The translations under genes and the position numbers were made by a program. Positions 1 through 4,223 of a stretch of DNA of 8,126 nt are shown one piece after another. The notes under the pieces are model-generated. The model saw only the letters and a program-made list of their open reading frames with translations, made no database searches and was not told where the DNA came from. Origin of the DNA: Desulfobacteraceae bacterium (GTDB lineage: Bacteria > Desulfobacterota > DSM-4660 > Desulfatiglandales > B25-G16); NCBI GenBank assembly GCA_030615565.1, contig JAUWZC010000094.1, positions 1 to 8,126 on the forward strand, read 5' to 3'. The number at the start of each line of letters is the position of its first letter. Within the stretch, counting starts at the first letter, position 1.

Positions 1-33
1 AAAAAAAGAGGCTGATTTTTTCAATCAGCCTCT
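1..33 (-). terminator. Intrinsic terminator downstream of tRNA-Val
   Basis: Read on the minus strand, an 11-bp perfect stem (23-33 pairs with 7-17) closes a 5-nt loop (18-22). It runs straight into an uninterrupted U-tract (1-7, cut by the window edge), with the last stem pair contributing to the T run. This is a textbook rho-independent terminator for minus-strand transcription. It lies 17 nt beyond the encoded CCA of the tRNA, so it should end the tRNA transcript and any read-through from pgsA. The plus strand has no U-tract immediately after the stem, so it is mainly one-directional. Confidence 0.93.
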
Positions 34-50
34 AAGTTATTGATTTTTTA

Positions 51-125
51 TGGTAGGCACGACGGGATTTGAACCCGTGACTTCTACCGTGTCAAGGTAG
101 CGCTCTCCCCCTGAGCTACGCGCCT
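51..125 (-). tRNA. tRNA-Val, anticodon GAC
   Basis: The minus strand folds into a complete 75-nt cloverleaf. It has a 7-bp acceptor stem (119-125 with 55-61, one G-U pair), D stem GCTC/GAGC, a 5-bp anticodon stem CTACC/GGTAG, loop TTGACAC with anticodon GAC at 91-93, a 5-nt variable loop, and T stem ACGGG/CCCGT with a TTCAAAT loop. The discriminator is A (54) and CCA is encoded (51-53). GAC reads GUC/GUU valine codons. It follows pgsA by 36 bp, has a perfect TTGACA hexamer upstream and a strong terminator downstream, so it can probably be transcribed alone as well as by read-through. No introns or mismatched arms are seen. Confidence 0.97.
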
Positions 126-133
126 TCTAAAAG

Positions 134-165
134 AGTATCTATCAATCTTACTGTTGTTATGTCAA
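134..165 (-). promoter_or_regulatory. Candidate sigma-70-type promoter for tRNA-Val
   Basis: A perfect -35 hexamer TTGACA (160-165, minus strand) overlaps the TGA stop of pgsA. The -10 is weak: TAGATA (136-141) at 18-nt spacing or GATACT (134-139) at 20-nt spacing. Either would place the start a few bases before the mature tRNA 5' end at 125. The -35 match and position support it; the poor -10 limits confidence. Confidence 0.4.
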
Positions 166-707
166 GCAGAATTACTATTCTCAGCCTGGGTTAAAATAAC
201 CAATCCAATCCTAATATATTGAAGTCCTGAAGCAATGGTGAATCCAGCCGTCAGCCAGAAGGCGTATATTTTAATAAGTTCTATATTGAGATAATTAGTT
301 GATAATACAATGAGAATAGTAGCTATCTGCATGCATGTTGTTGCTTTACTCAAAAGGGAAGGGTGAATTTTTACTGGATGCCGGTTTAAATAGAGCACCA
401 GAACTCCAAGTAAAATAATCACGTCTCGGCTTATAACTAAAACAGCCAACCACGATGGAATCATTTTCAATATAGCTAAGGTTACGTATGCGGCTATAAG
501 GAGGATTTTATCAGCCAAGGGATCAAGATGGGCCCCCAAATCACTTTTCTGATGAAAAACCCTGGCTATAAAACCATCCAGGGCATCACTGATACTGGCG
601 ATAATAAAAATGATAAGAGAAGCTAGAATCCTACCATTGATAATATATATTATAAAAATCGGAACAAGAAGAACCCTTAAAACAGTAATCAAATTAGGAA
701 TAGTCAT
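162..707 (-). CDS. pgsA: CDP-diacylglycerol--glycerol-3-phosphate 3-phosphatidyltransferase
   Basis: Predicted 181-residue inner-membrane enzyme that makes phosphatidylglycerophosphate from CDP-diacylglycerol and sn-glycerol 3-phosphate, the committed step to phosphatidylglycerol and cardiolipin. The complete CDP-alcohol phosphatidyltransferase signature is visible: D41, D44-G45, A48-R49, G58, D62 and D66, in the D-x2-DG-x2-AR-x8-G-x3-D-x3-D arrangement; the aspartates bind metal and substrate. Hydrophobic segments lie around residues 7-24, 27-40, 68-85, 88-106 and 147-170, and the length is normal for PgsA. The ATG at 707 overlaps the stop of the upstream FlgT-like gene as ATGA (704-707), with no convincing Shine-Dalgarno just upstream, so translational coupling is likely. 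The family also contains phosphatidylserine and cardiolipin synthases; the N-terminal TIPNLIT...R motif and size favour PgsA. Confidence 0.95.
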   Translation of the reverse strand: MTIPNLITVLRVLLVPIFIIYIINGRILASLIIFIIASISDALDGFIARVFHQKSDLGAHLDPLADKILLIAAYVTLAILKMIPSWLAVLVISRDVIILLGVLVLYLNRHPVKIHPSLLSKATTCMQIATILIVLSTNYLNIELIKIYAFWLTAGFTIASGLQYIRIGLVILTQAENSNSA

Positions 708-1933
708 CTGATAACCAATGTAAATCCCTGGTCATTTAACTCATTAATTTCAAATGAGAAAGGTCTTTTTGGATGATTCAGTACTTTTTCGGCCAATTCC
801 TTTGGATCTCCCTTTACTCCCACTGAAACCTCCACTGAGCCTCTCTTTAACCTTCTTTCTAATACTGATTTTATTTCAGGAAAATTTGTTCTTAAAAATT
901 CCTTAAAATGCAGAAATTCACTCAAGCTCTTGAGACCTTTTATTATTATAATAATTTGATTAATAGCCTTTTGAGTAGGTTTAGCAGCCTCAATTATATA
1001 GGAGATCATATCGTTTGCCCAACTATTAATAGCTAACTCTATAGCAGTCTGATCATCTGTCAGGTTACTGTTTAGTGTCCTTTCCCTATAAGCCTGAGCA
1101 ACTACTGTTCCATCCTTAACCTTTATAGTCTTGAAAAATACTGATGCCTTTGATGTTTCATATATATTTGCTTCACCTGCTATTACCATCTGGGCAGATA
1201 GAAGTTGACCCCATTTGACTGCTGCTTCATTGGTCAAGTTTAAATGTAGCATACTCTCATCGTAACTTTCTTCAGGAGGGAAAAAAGATCTGTTGATAAC
1301 CCTGAAGTCTTTATCTTCAAGGATCCGGCTGAGAAATAACTCTGTCTGGGTAAGTGATGTTTGATCAGTAGGATTGCCCCACCAATAGACGGCTGAAAAG
1401 CCTTCTTTCTTCTCTGAAACAAGGAAGAGAACATCAATCTGGATAGTATCAATCTCGGGAAATTCTATCTTTTCGAGTTTTTTCTCTAATATCGCTTTAT
1501 TTACCCGAACCTTCATTAATACCTTAACGTATTTATCAGTGCTAAATTCAGAAATTATTTGATAATCCTGTATCTCCTCCTTTTTTTTTGATAGAATTTC
1601 CTCACCCAATCTTTGAAAATTATTTGCCATACCCTGGGACCCCAGTCTTTGAACAAGATATTCCTCAATCGCCTTTGAAAAGGCTTGGGATATGGCCTCA
1701 TTTCGAGCAAGTGCGACATTTTCATTAACAATTATTCCTGTTCCTGTCACTATTCTTTCATCAATTAAGGCATCTTTTATCTCCTGGGCCAGAGAATCTT
1801 TTATAAGGAGATTTATAGTCAGAGACAGAAAAAACAAAAAAAGACAGAGGTATAAAAAGGGAAATGTATTATTAAAAAAACAGGGGAGCCTATTACGCCC
1901 CCCTGTATTTTTAGGATCCTTAATCTGATTCAT
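704..1933 (-). CDS. Exported protein with FlgT-like N-terminal domain
   Basis: A 409-residue protein. A long hydrophobic segment (about 22-44) follows a 20-residue polar N-tail and ends near LAQ (48-50), so it is exported with a cleaved or anchoring signal. Residues about 60-155 (VTGTG...ALARNEAISQAFSKAIEEYL...DYQI...V.VLMKVRV) resemble the N-terminal domain of FlgT, an outer-membrane ring protein of Vibrio polar flagella. Residues about 163-313 look like the alpha/beta FlgT-middle/TolB-N/CsgG-type fold (AQMVIAGEANIYE, IKVKDGTVVAQAY). Residues about 324-409 form another small alpha/beta domain I cannot name. The ATG at 1931-1933 is used because it has AGGA at a suitable distance and there is no better start downstream. 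Oddities: an intrinsic-terminator hairpin lies in codons 10-18, and a miniature transposon lies just upstream. Exact function is unknown; the FlgT link is from pattern recognition. Confidence 0.75.
   Translation of the reverse strand: MNQIKDPKNTGGRNRLPCFFNNTFPFLYLCLFLFFLSLTINLLIKDSLAQEIKDALIDERIVTGTGIIVNENVALARNEAISQAFSKAIEEYLVQRLGSQGMANNFQRLGEEILSKKKEEIQDYQIISEFSTDKYVKVLMKVRVNKAILEKKLEKIEFPEIDTIQIDVLFLVSEKKEGFSAVYWWGNPTDQTSLTQTELFLSRILEDKDFRVINRSFFPPEESYDESMLHLNLTNEAAVKWGQLLSAQMVIAGEANIYETSKASVFFKTIKVKDGTVVAQAYRERTLNSNLTDDQTAIELAINSWANDMISYIIEAAKPTQKAINQIIIIIKGLKSLSEFLHFKEFLRTNFPEIKSVLERRLKRGSVEVSVGVKGDPKELAEKVLNHPKRPFSFEINELNDQGFTLVIR
1874..1906 (-). terminator. Terminator-like hairpin inside a coding sequence
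   Basis: In minus-strand RNA, 1906-1897 pairs with 1889-1880 (10 bp, G/C-rich, one G-U at 1899/1887) around a 7-nt loop. U residues follow at 1879-1874, and an A-rich stretch precedes the stem. This has all the marks of a rho-independent terminator, yet it lies in codons 10-18 of the FlgT-like gene, 28-54 nt after its A of ATG. The plus strand also has T5 one base after the stem (1908-1912), so the structure could act both ways. A translating ribosome would open the hairpin, so it may work as a translation-dependent attenuator; this role is inference. Confidence 0.6.
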
Positions 1934-1935
1934 TA

Positions 1936-1943
1936 CATATCCT
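1936..1943. repeat. Target site duplication, left copy
   Basis: catatcct on the plus strand, directly abutting the left terminal repeat of the miniature element. It is identical to 2072-2079. Confidence 0.85.
1940..1943 (-). promoter_or_regulatory. RBS of FlgT-like gene, within the transposon target duplication
   Basis: AGGA lies 6 nt before the ATG at 1933. It belongs to the gene-proximal copy of the 8-bp direct repeat (AGGATATG on the minus strand), so the insertion preserved the ribosome binding site while separating it from the upstream gene. Confidence 0.6.
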
Positions 1944-1980
1944 GTAAGCGTTCACAGGTTCAGAGTTCATAGTTCAGGTT
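1944..1980 (+). repeat. Left terminal inverted repeat of the MITE
   Basis: Begins GTAAGCG and then carries GTTCA four times at 7-8 nt spacing (starting at 1950, 1958, 1965 and 1973). It aligns with the right arm (2042-2071, minus strand) after allowing a 7-nt length difference of one repeat unit. Confidence 0.8.
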
Positions 1981-2024
1981 TACCTTTCTTTCTTTGACCT
2001 TGCTCGTAGGACAGTTAAGACCTG

Positions 2025-2040
2025 CCTGCCGTTCGGCAGG
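2025..2040. repeat. Short palindrome in the MITE core
   Basis: CCTGCC (2025-2030) and GGCAGG (2035-2040) form a perfect 6-bp stem with a GTTC tetraloop. There is no U-tract on either side, so it is not a terminator. It probably belongs to the structure of the miniature element. Confidence 0.6.
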
Positions 2041-2041
2041 T

Positions 2042-2071
2042 TCCTGAACCATTGAACCAGTGAACGGTTAC
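2042..2071 (-). repeat. Right terminal inverted repeat of the MITE
   Basis: Read inward on the minus strand it begins GTAACCG and carries three GTTCA units (against four in the left arm). Mismatches to the left arm within the first 19 bases are at positions 5 and 13. Confidence 0.8.
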
Positions 2072-2079
2072 CATATCCT
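2072..2079. repeat. Target site duplication, right copy
   Basis: catatcct, identical to 1936-1943. Removing the element and one copy would leave the TPR/SLH gene stop only 22 bp from the next ATG, a typical operon gap. Confidence 0.85.
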
Positions 2080-2091
2080 TAAGGAAAGGCC

Positions 2092-3270
2092 TTAAAAAAT
2101 TTTTAGATCCTCCTTAACTCTTCTTATGATTAACAAGGCATCTGCACCTGAAACACTACCCATAGGATCAAAAATATTTTGCCTGAGACCCCTTTTTGCC
2201 TCGATAATACCTCTGGTGGTGCATACCATAATTGCATTAAAGTACGGGACATCATTCCTAACATCAGCAAATGGGGAAACGTTTCCAATATACTTGGTGT
2301 CTAAAGAGGGGTCATTAGAAATAGTGCTGATAATATCTGCAAGCATCATAGCATAGCTTGCCTTGGTAATAAATTCATTCGGGGCAAATGTTCCATTTGG
2401 AAAAGGACTCAAGCCCTTTATTTTTAAGGTAACCACTATCTGAACATCGGTTCTGAGCGGATGATCAACCACATCCGCTGGAACTGGCATCTGGTATGCG
2501 GAAGATTTCTGCCCAGGCGATTTAAAGGATGTGTCAAATTTTTTTGGCCTGAACTTTTCATAAATTTTATCCAGCTTCATTTCCTGAATGAAAAGGGCAG
2601 CAACATCAACCCTTTTAACCTTTTCCAGTAGTGCAACCTTTTTCCCTATTATTGTTCCTGGCATGGCTCTTTCTATTTTTTGGACAAGTTTCAGTTGATA
2701 ATCTGCCTTGTCTACAAAAGCTTTATCGATTTCCAGAACCTTTTTAAATTCCTCTGCTGCTTCGCTAAATTTATAGACTTCCTTATAGGCTAAACCCATA
2801 TAGAAATGGGGATCAGGCCACTCTTTGTGTATCTTTTTTAGTATCTTGTTTGCCTTTCTAAAGTTTTTCTCCACATCTTCAAGCCAGTTTTTACCCTTTT
2901 GCTGGGTATACAAACGCATAAACCCTACATAAACCCGTGCCTCTTCCTCTTTGGTCGTTGCCAACTTCTTTGCCCGGGACATGTTTTTGAAAGCGGGCTT
3001 GAACTCTCCTTTATAAGCAAAGACCAAACCTAACCCCCGGTAAGCTGGAGAATATTTGTGATCAAGTTCTTTGGCCAGGTTAAATTCCCTTTCGGCATCT
3101 GATAACTTACCACTTTCCAACAATTTCATACCGGTAAAAACATGATGTTCCGGGGTGTCAAGAGTGCTTACTGCCTTTCTTGCTTTAGGAGCACAACCAC
3201 TCATTGTCAGAATTAAAGAAATAAAGGCTAAAACGACAAAAAATGTAAACCTGTAGTTAAAAAATTTCAT
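2092..3270 (-). CDS. Lipoprotein with TPR repeats and S-layer-homology-like C-terminus
   Basis: A 392-residue protein. The signal peptide ends in a lipobox with lipidated Cys26 (LTMSGC). TPR-type helix pairs occupy about 41-120 (GMKLLESGKLSDAEREFNLA, then YRGLGLVFAYKGEF) and about 130-190 (FYMGLAYKEVYKFSEAAEEF). From about 218 the sequence turns SLH-like: a degenerate first unit (VDVAALFIQEMKLDKIY, 221-237), a second at about 264-314 (DV..HPLRTDVQIVV...F.P..FITKASYAMML), and a third at about 331-388 (SPFADV...YFNAIMV...GII...FDP...VSGADALLII). TPRs mediate protein contacts; SLH modules commonly bind cell-wall or secondary polymers. It is therefore probably a scaffold or wall-tether at a membrane. 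The ATG at 3270 has AGGAGG 9 nt upstream (3280-3285). A 61-bp gap precedes it; a 128-bp insertion follows it. Specific role unknown. Confidence 0.82.
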   Translation of the reverse strand: MKFFNYRFTFFVVLAFISLILTMSGCAPKARKAVSTLDTPEHHVFTGMKLLESGKLSDAEREFNLAKELDHKYSPAYRGLGLVFAYKGEFKPAFKNMSRAKKLATTKEEEARVYVGFMRLYTQQKGKNWLEDVEKNFRKANKILKKIHKEWPDPHFYMGLAYKEVYKFSEAAEEFKKVLEIDKAFVDKADYQLKLVQKIERAMPGTIIGKKVALLEKVKRVDVAALFIQEMKLDKIYEKFRPKKFDTSFKSPGQKSSAYQMPVPADVVDHPLRTDVQIVVTLKIKGLSPFPNGTFAPNEFITKASYAMMLADIISTISNDPSLDTKYIGNVSPFADVRNDVPYFNAIMVCTTRGIIEAKRGLRQNIFDPMGSVSGADALLIIRRVKEDLKIF

Positions 3271-3279
3271 AAGCTATAA

Positions 3280-3285
3280 CCTCCT
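3280..3285 (-). promoter_or_regulatory. RBS of the TPR/SLH lipoprotein gene
   Basis: Perfect AGGAGG, 9 nt before the ATG at 3270. It fixes this start over internal alternatives and keeps the whole lipoprotein signal peptide. Confidence 0.75.
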
Positions 3286-3331
3286 CTTATTAGATTATTA
3301 TTAAATAGTAAAGTGACGACTGTCAGTAATC

Positions 3332-4168
3332 TTAGTCTAACACAACCATCACCCTACACTTTTGTAAAAATTCCAAATTTTCAGCTGCGCCTTTGATCCT
3401 AGCCGCATCTGCATTGCTAATAATAATATCAGAGTCCCCGGTATCTGCTGTCCTTACCCCTTTTACAGTTAAGGGATTGTTTGTAACCCTATCATTTGTC
3501 TGGGCAGCAGTAATATCTTTTGCATATCCAGCCATACCCTGATTTATGGCATAATCGCGACTAACATATGATGAACCATACACCTCGTTGCCATCCTCAT
3601 CCATGATCTTTGGTGACATAGCAGGCTTTACCTGGAATCCCCTACTATCCACTACCAATCCTGTATAGGCTTCACCTTGTTTGCCGGGAGGTGCTTGAGC
3701 CTGCCTAATGGATGGAATAGATTTTATCGACTTGGGTAACATCAGATTGGCAAATCCACCCCTGAGGTTCATTGCCACGGTAGCCTCCACAGATCCATCG
3801 GACATATAAGCGATATCAACTGTTTGGGATCTTTCAAGATAGCCATCAACCTGATTTCGTATAATGTCGCTCTGCACAACAAAATTCTTGACCAGAGTCG
3901 TGGAGTCAATCCTGACACCTTTAATAATTTCCAAAAGGTTTCTCCTGGCTACAATCACGGCTGCCCTTTTGGCCATGGCCCTGGCCTGCGCCATATTTAT
4001 TGGTTTTTTTGGTGGGGCCCCTATACCTATTGCGGATGCAACACCTGTTGTCCAATCTATCTTCCCATTTTCAAAGGTCTCAACAGCATTTTGGGCACTA
4101 ACCTCCAACGGGATGATAAAAAATAATGAAAGAAAAATAACCATGCTGATAATTGCCAGCTTTTTCAT
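3332..4168 (-). CDS. Exported LPP20/FlgP-like protein
   Basis: A 278-residue protein with a Sec signal peptide and a likely signal peptidase I site after VSA (residue 25). There is no lipobox cysteine, unlike classic LPP20/FlgP lipoproteins. Residues about 35-140 match the LPP20/FlgP pattern: GKIDWTTG..., then a long helix with ARAMAKRAAVIVARRNLLE (62-80), GVRIDSTTLVKNFVVQSDIIR (84-104), and alternating strands ending DGSVEATVAMNLRGGF (124-139). The C-terminal part (about 166-278; YTGLVVDSRGFQVKPAMSPKI, VYGSSYVSRDYAINQGMAGYA, NPLTVKG, IIISNADAARI, LEFLQKCRVMVVLD) is a second conserved-looking module I cannot name. FlgP forms an outer-membrane-associated ring on Vibrio and Campylobacter flagellar motors; Helicobacter Lpp20 is an outer-membrane antigen. 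A ring or assembly role is inferred from family and from its FlgT-like neighbour. Confidence 0.85.
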   Translation of the reverse strand: MKKLAIISMVIFLSLFFIIPLEVSAQNAVETFENGKIDWTTGVASAIGIGAPPKKPINMAQARAMAKRAAVIVARRNLLEIIKGVRIDSTTLVKNFVVQSDIIRNQVDGYLERSQTVDIAYMSDGSVEATVAMNLRGGFANLMLPKSIKSIPSIRQAQAPPGKQGEAYTGLVVDSRGFQVKPAMSPKIMDEDGNEVYGSSYVSRDYAINQGMAGYAKDITAAQTNDRVTNNPLTVKGVRTADTGDSDIIISNADAARIKGAAENLEFLQKCRVMVVLD

Positions 4169-4172
4169 AAAA

Positions 4173-4181
4173 CCACCTCCT
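4173..4181 (-). promoter_or_regulatory. Near-perfect RBS of the LPP20/FlgP-like gene
   Basis: AGGAGGTGG lies just upstream of the ATG at 4168, with AGGAGG ending 7 nt from it. AGGAGGTG is fully complementary to the CACCTCCT anti-Shine-Dalgarno core, the strongest site in the window, suggesting this product is made at a high level relative to its neighbours. Confidence 0.75.
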
Positions 4182-4223
4182 CATATAGAACTTATAAGAT
4201 TAAAAAAACGTGCTGATCTTTGA

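Larger units (their letters stand above)
1944..2071. mobile_element. 128-bp MITE, probably IS66-derived
   Basis: The element is bounded by a perfect 8-bp direct repeat (1936-1943 and 2072-2079). Its ends are inverted repeats: left GTAAGCGTTCACAGGTTCA (1944-1962), right, read inward on the minus strand from 2071, GTAACCGTTCACTGGTTCA; 17 of 19 positions match. Similarity continues inward as GTTCA units spaced 7-8 bp, with the left arm carrying one unit more than the right. The core holds a short palindrome (2025-2040) and no coding potential. GTAA-starting terminal repeats plus an 8-bp target duplication are hallmarks of the IS66 family, so mobilisation in trans by an IS66-type transposase is inferred. 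It lies between two genes of the envelope operon. Confidence 0.85.

Noticed and set aside
2021..2040. CRISPR-like or terminator reading of the CCTGCCTGCC...GGCAGG palindrome
   Set aside because: There is a single copy, no spacer-repeat array and no U-tract; it is better explained as part of the miniature element.
2079..2095. Hairpin TTAAGG/CCTTAA over the stop of the TPR/SLH gene
   Set aside because: It is a 6-bp AT-rich stem with no U-tract after it on the minus strand, so it is not a terminator; it overlaps ordinary stop and RBS-type sequence.
3864..4223. 119-codon plus-strand open frame opposite the LPP20/FlgP-like gene
   Set aside because: It is antisense to a well-supported gene with a signal peptide, strong RBS and conserved domain, and it has no recognisable domain itself.
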